Shown here: positions 39,478-47,577 of the stretch, in pieces
How the letters are laid out: every line of letters begins with the position of its first letter
How positions within the stretch are numbered: the stretch's first letter is position 1
Origin: Methylosinus sp. H3A
GTDB lineage: Bacteria > Pseudomonadota > Alphaproteobacteria > Rhizobiales > Beijerinckiaceae
DNA length: 64,000 nucleotides
Direction of reading: 5' to 3'
Assembly (NCBI RefSeq): GCF_015709455.1
Contig: NZ_JADNQW010000005.1
Span: 124,001 to 188,000, forward strand
The notes under the pieces: generated by a model
Database searches by the model: none
Told to the model about the DNA's origin: nothing
The model's input: the letters and a program-made list of their open reading frames with translations, nothing else
Made by a program: the position numbers and the translations under genes

Positions 39478-40413
39478 ATGATCACCGATCGCGACGATGA
39501 CCGCCACGAGCCGCACGCGTCATCCCCGACCGACCATATTCTCCAGGAACTCCAGCTCTACGGCTATCGCCCCTTTCAGGACGAACCCGATCCGAGGCCA
39601 TTGCCGGAAGGGCGCATCGTCTCAGGCGCCGTCGCCGACATCTTCGACGCGCTGATCGCGGCATTGCAGGATACCCGCCTCGAGCCGGATCTCGGCGATT
39701 TGCTCTGGTCGACCGTCAATCTCTTTCACCGCGCCGTGGCGCGGATCGAGCGCGAGCTCAATGACAATGAACAGGCGCAACGCCGCTCGCAGCGCGAGCA
39801 GGATGGCGGCGAGGTGAAATCTGTCGAGCTGGAGCGACTCACCGCGGAAGGGCAGACCCTCCTCGAACGCCGGGACGCATTCGAGCTGATGCGCGATCAG
39901 GCCGCCGAGCATTACGAGCGCGACACCGGATCGTCCTGGCGACCGCGCGGCGGATCGATGATCAATCACCGCAATCTCACCTCGGCGATGATCGACAGCC
40001 GGGACTTCCTCGCAGCGAAGAAGCGCTCCGACAACGAGGTGCTGCTGCCCGCCGGTCCGAAGATCGCCGTCACCGGAGGCCTCGATTTCAACGACCATCG
40101 CCTGATCTGGGCGAAGCTCGACCAGGTCCTCGCCAAGCATCCCGACATGGTGCTGCTGCATGGCGGCAGTCCAAAAGGCGCAGAACGAATCGCTGCCCGC
40201 TGGGCCGATCACCGCAAGGTTCCGCAGATCGCCTTCAAGCCCGACTGGACCAAGCACGCGAAGGCAGCGCCCTTCAAGCGCAACGACGCGATGCTGGAAA
40301 TCCTGCCGATCGGCGTCATCACCTTTCCCGGAACCGGCATCCAGGAAAACCTCGCCGACAAGGCGCGCAAGCTCGGTATTCCGGTTTGGCGCTTCGGCGC
40401 AGGCGGCGCGTGA
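39478..40413 (+). CDS. DUF2493 (SLOG-like) protein
   Basis: A 311-residue protein. The C-terminal 130 residues are DUF2493, a SLOG/Rossmann-like domain predicted to bind nucleotide ligands: KIAVTGGLDFNDHRLIWAKL, MVLLHGGSPKGAERIAARWA and FKRNDAMLEILPIGVITFPG. The N-terminal half is helical and acidic. ATG 39478 follows AAGGAAGCGCC. DUF2493 genes are standard cargo of the same plasmid/ICE backbones as DUF932 and DUF736. Function is unknown; SLOG domains elsewhere act in nucleotide signalling and defence. Confidence 0.87.
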   Translation: MITDRDDDRHEPHASSPTDHILQELQLYGYRPFQDEPDPRPLPEGRIVSGAVADIFDALIAALQDTRLEPDLGDLLWSTVNLFHRAVARIERELNDNEQAQRRSQREQDGGEVKSVELERLTAEGQTLLERRDAFELMRDQAAEHYERDTGSSWRPRGGSMINHRNLTSAMIDSRDFLAAKKRSDNEVLLPAGPKIAVTGGLDFNDHRLIWAKLDQVLAKHPDMVLLHGGSPKGAERIAARWADHRKVPQIAFKPDWTKHAKAAPFKRNDAMLEILPIGVITFPGTGIQENLADKARKLGIPVWRFGAGGA

Positions 40414-40487
40414 GCGCTGCCGACTCTCAGAGCCGGAAATGCGCCGAAACGCAAAAGCGTGTCGACGCGTTTCCGTAAAACCTTGTT

Positions 40488-40697
40488 TCAGTCGGGCGCG
40501 CCGAGCACGGCGATCCTCGCCGCGCGCGCGTAATACGCCAATTCCGTATCGCTCTCGATGATCTCATCGAGCAACGCCTTCATGTCTCTCAGATCGGAGC
40601 TGGACTGAAACGGTCCCGGCTGTTCCTCGATCGCCAACGCCGCGATGGCGAGCGCCTTTTTCATAAGATGCAAATCTCGTCCCGTGAACTCCTCCAT
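40488..40697 (-). CDS. Small hypothetical protein
   Basis: A 69-residue helical, acidic protein, MEEFTGRDLHLMKKALAIAA to ARIAVLGAPD. The strong Shine-Dalgarno GGGAGGT lies a few bases before the ATG at 40697 on the minus strand, which decides the start. It is the only minus-strand gene in this stretch. No family is recognised. Confidence 0.55.
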   Translation of the reverse strand: MEEFTGRDLHLMKKALAIAALAIEEQPGPFQSSSDLRDMKALLDEIIESDTELAYYARAARIAVLGAPD

Positions 40698-41003
40698 GCC
40701 GACCTCCCGAGCCGCTAGCTCCCACATGCGCTGTGGCTGCCGACAATAGAGGAGGTTCGCGCGATCCGCGACCGAGCGTCATGATTTCGAAGCAATCGAC
40801 TCCTGCCGGCGAGCGCCACCCCGCTCTGATCGGCGCTGATCCTCTATCCGCCCGACGGCCTGACGCCATCAACCCTCAAGGGGTCGGCTACGCGAGCGTG
40901 CCGCCGCTTCGGTTTCACCTTCACGGTGATCGCGGCCATCGGCCGGACACATCGGGCGCCTGTCGCGCGGGGATGGCCCCCGCCTCAGCACAGGAGCCGA
41001 TCG

Positions 41004-41177
41004 ATGTCTCGAAACCTCACCTTCGCCCACGCCCGTGGTTGGGACCTCGCGAATACCCTCATGATGTGCGTCGTCGTATTCCATGACGGCGCGGGAGACT
41101 ACGGCGTCATGCCCTCGACCGAATACGACGGCGATCCCGCCGACATCATACATGAATTCGATCCCTTCCAGCCATGA
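41004..41177 (+). CDS. Small hypothetical protein
   Basis: A 57-residue acidic protein (MSRNLTFAHARGWDLANTLM, then VVVFHDGAGDYGVMPSTEYDG). AGGAG lies about 7 bases upstream of ATG 41004. No family is recognised. It sits between the DUF2493 and membrane-protein genes of the backbone block. Confidence 0.55.
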   Translation: MSRNLTFAHARGWDLANTLMMCVVVFHDGAGDYGVMPSTEYDGDPADIIHEFDPFQP

Positions 41178-41318
41178 AGGATCCTGCGGCCATGAGCGGC
41201 GAAAATCCTGCGGGGATTTTCGCTGGCTCTGTCTCTTCTTTCCGGCTAGACTCGCTGCTGCGCCGTGGTGGTGGTGGAAGGCGCATTCGTCAGACCTTTG
41301 TCTCACGGAGACCACCCC

Positions 41319-41759
41319 ATGATCATCTTCGGACCTCTGCTCGTCATCGCCGGCATCGGCTTCTTCTGCTGGCTGCTGTTCACGCTCGCCGTTTTCGCGC
41401 TCCCCTTCTATGCCGGCCTGACGGTCGGCGTCTGGGCTTTTCACACCGGCGCCGGCTGGCTCGGCGGCGCCGTCGTCGGCATCCTCGCCGCTGGCGTGAC
41501 ATTCGGCGTCGGGCAACTGGCCTTCGCCTTCGTTCCCTGGACCTGGCTCCGGCTCGCCATCGTGCTCGTCTATGCTGCGCCAGCGACGGTCGCCGGCTAT
41601 TACGCCACGCACGGAATTGCCCAGATGGCTATGCCGTCGGTGACATGGCAGATGATCTTTTCGCTCGTCGGCGCGGTCGCGGTCGGCATCACCGCTTTGA
41701 TCCGCATCGCTGGAGCCGCCCCGCCGGGACGGGAAGAAACGCGTCTCGCGCGGGCCTGA
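41319..41759 (+). CDS. Small polytopic membrane protein
   Basis: A 146-residue protein with four or five hydrophobic helices (IIFGPLLVIAGIGFFCWLLF, LGGAVVGILAAGVTFGVGQL, LRLAIVLVYAAPATVAGYY, MIFSLVGAVAVGITALI) and a short charged tail. ACGGAG lies 8 bases before ATG 41319. No enzyme motif is seen. Its position among backbone genes suggests a mobile-element membrane protein, perhaps for entry exclusion or transfer; that is a guess. Confidence 0.7.
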   Translation: MIIFGPLLVIAGIGFFCWLLFTLAVFALPFYAGLTVGVWAFHTGAGWLGGAVVGILAAGVTFGVGQLAFAFVPWTWLRLAIVLVYAAPATVAGYYATHGIAQMAMPSVTWQMIFSLVGAVAVGITALIRIAGAAPPGREETRLARA

Positions 41760-42139
41760 CGCCGTTGCAACTGCTCCTATGGGCGCATGTCGATCTGCAT
41801 CTCTCCGAGTTCATCGTCGTGACACGGCGGTAATGATGGCGGCAAGTTCGAATCGTCGTGGCGAGGCCGTCGAAATTGTGACGCTCATCGGAGCAATCCT
41901 TTGGCGAGAGCGATCTCATTGTCGTCCGACAATCGGCGGGGCGGGAAGCATTTCGATATGCGGCTCGGAGGCGACGACGACGAAATTTTACAGCCGGGAC
42001 GAGGATCGTCATCGTAGTCGGCGCTCGTCGCCGAATCTTCTCGGTCGCACGCCGTCGCCGAATTCGCCCCGATCACTGTCAGGCCGAGCGCTCCATAACG
42101 GCCTCTTTGATGGACGGATCTGGCCGAAGGCCGGCTGCG
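41760..42139. other. Intergenic gap before the DUF736 leader
   Basis: No reading frame here has a recognisable product or a convincing start on either strand. The stretch precedes the repeated leader at 42140-42349. Confidence 0.35.
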
Positions 42140-42349
42140 CCTCGATCGCCTATGCGGCAATGGCGCCGATCGACTTTCTTCCCCTGACGGCTGCGCCGTC
42201 ATTCCTCGCGAAACAACAAAGTCGCTCTCGCGCCATCCTCCGCTGACGCTGCGGTCGCAAGCGATGCCGCGTCGATCGCCTCCGGCCCTTCGATCGCCAT
42301 CGAGACCGAAATGGCGCGGGCTCGAACCTTCAGATCGAGGAGAATTCCA
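42140..42349 (+). promoter_or_regulatory. Repeated leader of the interrupted DUF736 gene
   Basis: This segment aligns with 46600-46815, the leader of the DUF736 genes inside the inverted repeats. Shared blocks include TTCTTCCCC, GGCTGCGCCG, CCTCGCGAAACAA and CGCTG-CGCTGCGG, and CGCCA with ATGG-CGCGG near the end. The genes downstream have diverged in protein sequence, so the conserved leader is likely to be functional. GAGG-AGAATTCCA precedes the ATG. Confidence 0.5.
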
Positions 42350-42504
42350 ATGGCGACCATCGGCACCTTCAAGAAGACCGGCAACAACGAGTTCACCGGC
42401 GAAATCGTCACCCTTTCCGTCCAGGCGAAGAACGTTCGCATCGTCCCCGACGCAAGCCGCTCCGGCGAGAATGCGCCCAGCCACCGCGTATATGTCGGCC
42501 GAGT
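42350..42504 (+). pseudogene. DUF736 gene, 5' part, interrupted by the RIT element
   Basis: The frame MATIGTFKKTGNNEFTGEIV runs to VYVGRV and is then cut by the inserted element after base 42504. In the present sequence it reads on for three codons into the insertion and stops at 42515-42517. The missing C-terminal half continues at 47287. Joining 42504 to 47287 gives YVGRVEIGAAW, in frame and fully DUF736-like, so the gene was intact before insertion. DUF736 proteins are small, plasmid/ICE-borne and of unknown function. Confidence 0.9.
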
Positions 42505-43230
42505 GGATTATGCGTAGCGCGCGATTATGCGGAGTCTGGCGCGGGGAGTGGCGGTTTTCCGGGGCTTTGGCGGTGACCTCGCTCCGCATAATAACGGGGC
42601 GAAGTCCGCGACGCCCTGCTGTGTGGCGGGGCGTCGCGGGCGCCGATCAGCGCGACCAGATCAGCGCGTATTCGCCGTTCTCGCCCTCGAACAGGTTGGC
42701 GTAGATGGCGGCGGTGAACGACGGGTCGTCGAGCTTGACCGAGTGATAGGTGCGGCCCTCCTTCGAGGTCCGGCGCCATGCGGCGCCGATCTCGACGCCT
42801 GAGACGATCACCCGGAGGTCGGGCGCCTTGTCGCTGGTGGAGGCGGGATCGCTGGGGATGAGGCGCGCCTTGGCGTCGATCGCGAGGGTCTTGATGGCGC
42901 CGGTGTAGACGCCGTCGTTGCTGCGGATGAACGAGCCGATCTGGGACATGATGTAACTCCTCTTGCTATGTGCCAAGCCCGCGACCATCGCGGCCTTGTG
43001 GCGATCAAGAGCCCCGGGACGGCCGCCCCGCACCTGCAAGGCCGCAGCGCCAGCGAAGGACGGCAAGAGCCGAGCTTCTTGTTTCGCGAGGAGCGGCGCA
43101 GCCGCGGGGAAGAAGGTCGGCGACGCCGTTGCGGGGACGAGGCCGGGTCGAAGACCGCATCCTGGGGCCGATCCGCCAAGTAAAGGCCCGTTGGTCGCAG
43201 GGCTGACACTGCGCCCGAGGAGACATCCCC
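42502..43230. repeat. Left 729-bp inverted repeat of the RIT element
   Basis: This segment is the reverse complement of 46535-47263, with the same length and identical translated content wherever I compared it. It holds a complete DUF736 gene with its leader and hairpin, and ends inward at GAGGAGACATCCCC, where the two arms diverge. Its outer end is AGTGGATTATGCG. Confidence 0.93.
42647..42949 (-). CDS. DUF736 protein (left inverted-repeat copy)
   Basis: A 100-residue DUF736 protein, MSQIGSFIRSNDGVYTGAIK to ANLFEGENGEYALIWSR, with the family core VEIGAAWRRTSKEGRTYHSV. An identical gene is present in mirror image at 46816-47118. AGAGGAG precedes its ATG. It is transcribed toward the outer end of the left repeat and followed by a strong hairpin (mirror of 47127-47158). 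It is a paralogue, not a copy, of the interrupted DUF736 gene around it. Confidence 0.9.
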   Translation of the reverse strand: MSQIGSFIRSNDGVYTGAIKTLAIDAKARLIPSDPASTSDKAPDLRVIVSGVEIGAAWRRTSKEGRTYHSVKLDDPSFTAAIYANLFEGENGEYALIWSR

Positions 43231-43276
43231 GATCATGCCGTCGGCGCAACAATCGCGGACGCCCGGCGTCCGCCAC

Positions 43277-44284
43277 TCACGTCGGCGCCGTGTGCGCATC
43301 GGCCATTAGCGATGCGATCAACGCGTCAGGCGCTTTGAACCGACCACGTCGCAACGCGGGCGGGAGCACCGCTTCGACGGCCTCGAGCTTTTCGGAGGGG
43401 TCCATCCCGAGGTAGATCTCAGTGGTTCGGATATCGGCATGACCGAGCCAGAGTGCGACCTTGCGGATATCACGCGTGGCCTGGAGCATCAGCACCGCGC
43501 AACTATGCCGCAACAGGTGCGGCGACAGCGTGCGGTCAGCCAGCGTCGGGCATTGTCGCGCCGCGGCCCGACCGTGTTTTTCGAGGATATATTCGAACCC
43601 GGCCCGCGTCATCGCCATGCCTTGCGCGTTGACGAACAGCTCGGGCGCTTGCGGGTTCCCGCGCACCGCGAGCCAGGCGCGAACGTCGCGCGCGGTCTCC
43701 TTCCAGAGCGGCAGGCTGCGCTCGCGGCGACCCTTGCCGAATACGAGAATGCTGGGACTGGGTTGCAGAATGATGCGGCTCATCGTCATCCCGACCAGTT
43801 CGGAGACACGCAGGCCACCAGCAAAGCACAAGTGCAGCATCGCCCGGTCGCGGATTCCCCACCTGGTCGAAGTGTCGGGCGCATCGAGGATGGCGCGCAC
43901 CTCCTGCATCGTCAGATGCCGGATGAGCTTGTGGTCATGGCGCTTGCCGGGGATCGCATCGATCTGCGCGACCTGCGCCAACGCGCTCGGGCACTGAAGT
44001 TCGACATAGCGCATGAACGCCTTGATCGCGGCAAGCCGCAAGTTGCGCGTCGCCGCGCTGTTGCCGCGGTCTTGCTCGATATGTGCGAGGAACGCGAGCA
44101 CCATCGCGGCGTCGATCGCTTCCAGCGTAAGCCGCGATGGCCGCGTCTTCAGGCGATCGGCCGCGAAGGTCAGCAAGAGTCGAAAGCAGGTCGCGTAGGC
44201 CTCGCAGCTATGTACGCTATACCCGCGCTGCCGAGGCATATGCTCGCGCAGGAACGCGGTGATGAGCGGTGCGATCGGCGTCAT
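43277..44284 (-). CDS. RIT tyrosine recombinase, third gene
   Basis: A 335-residue XerC/D-type tyrosine recombinase. Residues about 10-110 form the SAM-like N-terminal domain. The catalytic domain has GGLRVSELVGM (first Arg), LSPHLLRHSCAVLML (HxxR) and WLGHADIRTTEIYLG (His and nucleophilic Tyr). All catalytic residues are intact. Its start overlaps the stop of the second recombinase by 4 bp, so the three are translated as a unit. Expected to act with its two partners in excision or integration of the element. Confidence 0.92.
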   Translation of the reverse strand: MTPIAPLITAFLREHMPRQRGYSVHSCEAYATCFRLLLTFAADRLKTRPSRLTLEAIDAAMVLAFLAHIEQDRGNSAATRNLRLAAIKAFMRYVELQCPSALAQVAQIDAIPGKRHDHKLIRHLTMQEVRAILDAPDTSTRWGIRDRAMLHLCFAGGLRVSELVGMTMSRIILQPSPSILVFGKGRRERSLPLWKETARDVRAWLAVRGNPQAPELFVNAQGMAMTRAGFEYILEKHGRAAARQCPTLADRTLSPHLLRHSCAVLMLQATRDIRKVALWLGHADIRTTEIYLGMDPSEKLEAVEAVLPPALRRGRFKAPDALIASLMADAHTAPT

Positions 44285-45201
44285 ACGATCACCTCCGCAG
44301 CCAGCATTTCGGCGGCAGCGGCGATGTCGCCCATCAAGTCGGGCGTCGCCTCCAGATACCAGTAGGTGTACCGTATATGGCCGTGCCCGAGATAGGTCGA
44401 GAGCGCCACGAAGTCGCGGGCGACATCCTCGCGGCGCATCGCGCATCGCGCCAGCGCGCGCGTCGCGAAGGTGTGGCGCAGGTCATGGATGCGGGGGCGA
44501 CGTGGACGATCCGGCGCGATCCCGGCCTTTTTCAGGACGACATGGAATGCGGCATGGACGGCTCCGAGCCCCATCGGTCTGCCGCCGACCGTCAGGAACA
44601 CATGGTCGTCCACACCCGCGACCGTCGCCCGGACACGCAGATAAGCGTCGAGCTCCGCGCTCACGCTCGGGTGCATCGGCACGAGTCTGCTTTTGTTGAA
44701 CTTGGTTTGGCGGATGTGCAGCATGCCGTCCGGCAACAGATCGCCGAGCCGCAGATTCAACGCTTCCGAGACGCGCAGGCCGGTCGCGGCGAGCAGTCCG
44801 ATCAGCATCGCATGGACATGCTGCCTGAGAGGGCTCGGTTTCTGACGCCGCAGATTGGCGGCGGCATGAAGCATTCGCGCCAGTTCGTCGGAGGTATAGA
44901 TGTAGGGCGCGGGCCGAACGCATGGACGATAATGCCGACGATGCTGCGGTATCTCATGCGCAGCATCCTCGGCATGCAGGAAGCGGGCGAAGTCGGCTAT
45001 TTCCTGCAGCCGCTGATACCGGCCGCCCGGCGTCGACGAGACAGCCGCGGTCCAGGCGAGCGCCGTCGCGTTGCGGATATGACTGTCGCCGTTCGCAACA
45101 GCATGGCGGGTGAACGCATCGAGGTGGCGGGCGGCTTTTTCGAGCTTGAAGCCGAGCGCGCGGCGAAGCGCGATATAGCGATGCGCATCGTCGATCAGCA
45201 T
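44281..45201 (-). CDS. RIT tyrosine recombinase, second gene
   Basis: A 306-residue tyrosine recombinase starting MLIDDAHRYIALRRALGFK, the N terminus typical of the middle RIT protein. Catalytic motifs: ATGLRVSEALNL, IHDLRHTFATRAL and YLGHGHIRYTYWYLEATP. It overlaps its upstream partner by 7 bp and its downstream partner by 4 bp. No frameshift is seen, so the trio looks functional. Confidence 0.92.
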   Translation of the reverse strand: MLIDDAHRYIALRRALGFKLEKAARHLDAFTRHAVANGDSHIRNATALAWTAAVSSTPGGRYQRLQEIADFARFLHAEDAAHEIPQHRRHYRPCVRPAPYIYTSDELARMLHAAANLRRQKPSPLRQHVHAMLIGLLAATGLRVSEALNLRLGDLLPDGMLHIRQTKFNKSRLVPMHPSVSAELDAYLRVRATVAGVDDHVFLTVGGRPMGLGAVHAAFHVVLKKAGIAPDRPRRPRIHDLRHTFATRALARCAMRREDVARDFVALSTYLGHGHIRYTYWYLEATPDLMGDIAAAAEMLAAEVIV

Positions 45202-46421
45202 GACGCGTCTCCCGGCCAGGGCTGCGTGATCGTCGCCAACAGCGTCATGTCGACCTTGGCGTAGTGCGCGGTCATCGCGGGCGAGCGGTGGCGCAGCACG
45301 CTGCACACGCCTGCGAGACTCACCCCGTGCCGCAGCATCGACGTCGCCGCCGAATGGCGCAGCACATGCGCGCCTTTGCATCGACTTTCGACTCCCGCGC
45401 GCCCGAGCGCGCGCCGCACCACGCATTTTATTGTGCTGCGGTCGATCGGCCTGAGTGGCGCATATTCGGTGAGGAACGTCGCACGCGCAGCGAACGCAGG
45501 CCGGCCACGCTCGATATAGGCGATCAGCGCGTCTCCAACCTCCTGGCTGAGCGGCAGCAGCTCTTCGCGACGCCCCTTGCCATGCAACCGGATATGGCCC
45601 TGCCGCCAGTCGATATCGTCGAAGCCGAGACGTGCGACTTCGCTGGCGCGCATCCCGAGCCGCACCAGCAGCAGGATGATCGCGCGGTCGCGAAGACGCC
45701 GTTCGCCGTCGCACGCGGCGATGACGCGCGCGATGTCATCTTCAGGCAGGAAGCGCGGGCTCGAGGCAAGCCGCCACCCCGCCGCCTGTGGCATGGCGCG
45801 GTCCCGTCCCGGCGGGCAGCGACCCGTCGCGATCAGGAAGCGCAGAAACGCGCGGATGGCAACGCCGATGCCGTTGAGGCGAGCGGTCGATACGGAGCCT
45901 GCTCGGCCCAGCATATAGCCGCGGATCGCGGCGGCGTCATAGGCCGCTGGATCGTCGCCGAGCGCGGCGACAAAGGGGATGATCGCGTACGCGTAGGTTC
46001 CGAGCGTCGTCTCGGCCAGCCCGTGCTGATCGCGAGCCCACGCCATATAGTCGGCAACGAGCGGCGGCGACGGCGGCAGTGGCAACCTCGGCAACAGCCC
46101 ACGATCCTCGAGATAGGCGATGAAGAGCTTGCCCGTTTCGACAGCGTCCTCGTTCACGTCGCCCCGGAAGCGCGGGCGATATCCAGCGTCGATCAGCGCA
46201 GATGATGCGGCGTGTGCGGCCCGGACCGTGTCGAATGCATAACCCTTCTCGCGCGCCCAATGCGTCCAGCAGGCGAGCAGCCTGATCCGCTCGACGATCG
46301 TCTTGTCGGTATAGCGCCGTTGTCGCAGCCACGCGGTAAAATCGTCAGCGTGATCGGCGGCAAGTCCCGCTCGCAATCGGTCTTTGACGTCATTCTTCCT
46401 TACATAGACACCTGTTGGCAT
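45195..46421 (-). CDS. RIT tyrosine recombinase, first gene
   Basis: The first and longest of the trio, 408 residues. Residues about 130-230 form a SAM-like core-binding domain. The catalytic domain carries RLGMRASEVARLGF, HVLRHSAATSMLRHG and VLRHRSPAMTAHYAKVD with the nucleophilic Tyr. The 113 bp between its start and the right inverted repeat must hold the promoter for all three genes. The N-terminal extension (MPTGVYVRKNDVKDRLRAG) is typical of large RIT recombinases. Confidence 0.92.
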   Translation of the reverse strand: MPTGVYVRKNDVKDRLRAGLAADHADDFTAWLRQRRYTDKTIVERIRLLACWTHWAREKGYAFDTVRAAHAASSALIDAGYRPRFRGDVNEDAVETGKLFIAYLEDRGLLPRLPLPPSPPLVADYMAWARDQHGLAETTLGTYAYAIIPFVAALGDDPAAYDAAAIRGYMLGRAGSVSTARLNGIGVAIRAFLRFLIATGRCPPGRDRAMPQAAGWRLASSPRFLPEDDIARVIAACDGERRLRDRAIILLLVRLGMRASEVARLGFDDIDWRQGHIRLHGKGRREELLPLSQEVGDALIAYIERGRPAFAARATFLTEYAPLRPIDRSTIKCVVRRALGRAGVESRCKGAHVLRHSAATSMLRHGVSLAGVCSVLRHRSPAMTAHYAKVDMTLLATITQPWPGDASC

Positions 46422-46815
46422 GGTTTGCCTCCTCGTTGGTGGAGGCGGACTTTGGAGCGTGGGCGTCTATTGTCCAAAGCGGCGGTCGCGCGCTGATCGG
46501 TGATCGCCATCGAGCGCGGCGCCTGATCGATGCTGGGGATGTCTCCTCGGGCGCAGTGTCAGCCCTGCGACCAACGGGCCTTTACTTGGCGGATCGGCCC
46601 CAGGATGCGGTCTTCGACCCGGCCTCGTCCCCGCAACGGCGTCGCCGACCTTCTTCCCCGCGGCTGCGCCGCTCCTCGCGAAACAAGAAGCTCGGCTCTT
46701 GCCGTCCTTCGCTGGCGCTGCGGCCTTGCAGGTGCGGGGCGGCCGTCCCGGGGCTCTTGATCGCCACAAGGCCGCGATGGTCGCGGGCTTGGCACATAGC
46801 AAGAGGAGTTACATC

Positions 46816-47118
46816 ATGTCCCAGATCGGCTCGTTCATCCGCAGCAACGACGGCGTCTACACCGGCGCCATCAAGACCCTCGCGATCGACGCCAAGGCGC
46901 GCCTCATCCCCAGCGATCCCGCCTCCACCAGCGACAAGGCGCCCGACCTCCGGGTGATCGTCTCAGGCGTCGAGATCGGCGCCGCATGGCGCCGGACCTC
47001 GAAGGAGGGCCGCACCTATCACTCGGTCAAGCTCGACGACCCGTCGTTCACCGCCGCCATCTACGCCAACCTGTTCGAGGGCGAGAACGGCGAATACGCG
47101 CTGATCTGGTCGCGCTGA
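46816..47118 (+). CDS. DUF736 protein (right inverted-repeat copy)
   Basis: Mirror-image duplicate of the gene at 42647-42949, encoding the same 100-residue DUF736 protein. AAGAGGAG precedes ATG 46816. The GC-rich leader at 46600-46815 resembles that of the interrupted DUF736 gene. Perfect identity between the two arms points to recent duplication or ongoing gene conversion. Confidence 0.9.
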   Translation: MSQIGSFIRSNDGVYTGAIKTLAIDAKARLIPSDPASTSDKAPDLRVIVSGVEIGAAWRRTSKEGRTYHSVKLDDPSFTAAIYANLFEGENGEYALIWSR

Positions 47119-47126
47119 TCGGCGCC

Positions 47127-47158
47127 CGCGACGCCCCGCCACACAGCAGGGCGTCGCG
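47127..47158 (+). terminator. Hairpin after the right-arm DUF736 gene
   Basis: A 10-bp perfect stem (CGCGACGCCC with GGGCGTCGCG) and a 12-base loop, starting 8 bases after the DUF736 stop. No T-run follows. The mirror copy is at 42607-42638. Probable terminator or RNA-stability hairpin. Confidence 0.45.
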
Positions 47159-47260
47159 GACTTCGCCCCGTTATTATGCGGAGCGAGGTCACCGCCAAAG
47201 CCCCGGAAAACCGCCACTCCCCGCGCCAGACTCCGCATAATCGCGCGCTACGCATAATCC

Positions 47261-47286
47261 ACTTTATGCGGTGCACCGCATAAAGT
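47261..47286. repeat. 26-bp perfect palindrome at the right RIT terminus
   Basis: ACTTTATGCGGTG followed directly by its exact reverse complement. It lies outside the right inverted repeat and has no counterpart at the left end. It contains two further CGCATAA heptamers, inverted about the centre, as in tyrosine-recombinase core sites with two binding arms. It overlaps the junction trinucleotide AGT. Confidence 0.8.
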
Positions 47287-47458
47287 AGAGATCGGCGCCG
47301 CCTGGTCCAAGCGCTCCAACGAGGGTCGCGATTATCTCGGCCTCAAGCTCGACGATCCGAGCTTCAACGCCCCGATCTTCGCCAATCTCTTCGACGACGA
47401 GAGCGGCGAAGGATACAGCCTCATCTGGTCCCGCCCCAGTCGCCGCAACGGCGACTGA
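47287..47458 (+). pseudogene. DUF736 gene, 3' part, separated by the RIT element
   Basis: Continuation of the gene that starts at 42350. [20 protein letters not shown] to [15 protein letters not shown], ending in TGA at 47456-47458. It has no start codon of its own in this frame near the junction. Together the two parts encode about 108 residues of a normal DUF736 protein. Confidence 0.9.
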
Positions 47459-47467
47459 CGCCCCCAG

Positions 47468-47502
47468 CGATGCCCCGCTCGACTGGTCCGGGCGGGGCGT
47501 CG
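47468..47502 (+). terminator. Hairpin after the interrupted DUF736 gene
   Basis: CGATGCCCCGC pairs with GCGGGGCGTCG (one G-U) around a 13-base loop, 9 bases after the stop. It resembles the hairpin after the repeat-borne DUF736 genes in position and sequence, so the hairpin travels with the gene family. Confidence 0.5.
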
Positions 47503-47577
47503 CCCCAAATTCGGGGTCGGCTCATGAGCCCAAAGCAAACTGATCGACCAACAAGCGGCTGTTCAGCCGTGTAACGG

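Larger units (their letters stand above)
46535..47263. repeat. Right 729-bp inverted repeat of the RIT element
   Basis: Reverse complement of 42502-43230. It contains the leader, DUF736 gene and hairpin in plus orientation. Near its outer end the heptamer CGCATAA (or its complement) recurs at 47174, 47234 and 47251, which is mirrored in the left arm. Confidence 0.93.
42505..47286. mobile_element. RIT (recombinase-in-trio) element inserted in a DUF736 gene
   Basis: A 4,782-bp insertion containing three consecutive, overlapping minus-strand tyrosine recombinase genes (46421 to 43277), flanked by 729-bp inverted repeats. Each repeat carries one DUF736 gene facing inward-to-outward. AGT occurs at both junctions (42502-42504 and 47284-47286), consistent with a 3-bp duplication or a shared crossover trinucleotide. 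Three adjacent recombinases in this order define RIT elements. The long gene-bearing inverted repeats and the extra terminal palindrome at the right end are unusual. Confidence 0.85.

Noticed and set aside
42963..43415. Plus-strand frame at the inner end of the left inverted repeat (and its mirror at 46467-46802) as a gene
   Set aside because: It reads through the DUF736 leader and crosses into unique sequence. No motifs, and it overlaps the recombinase on the other strand.
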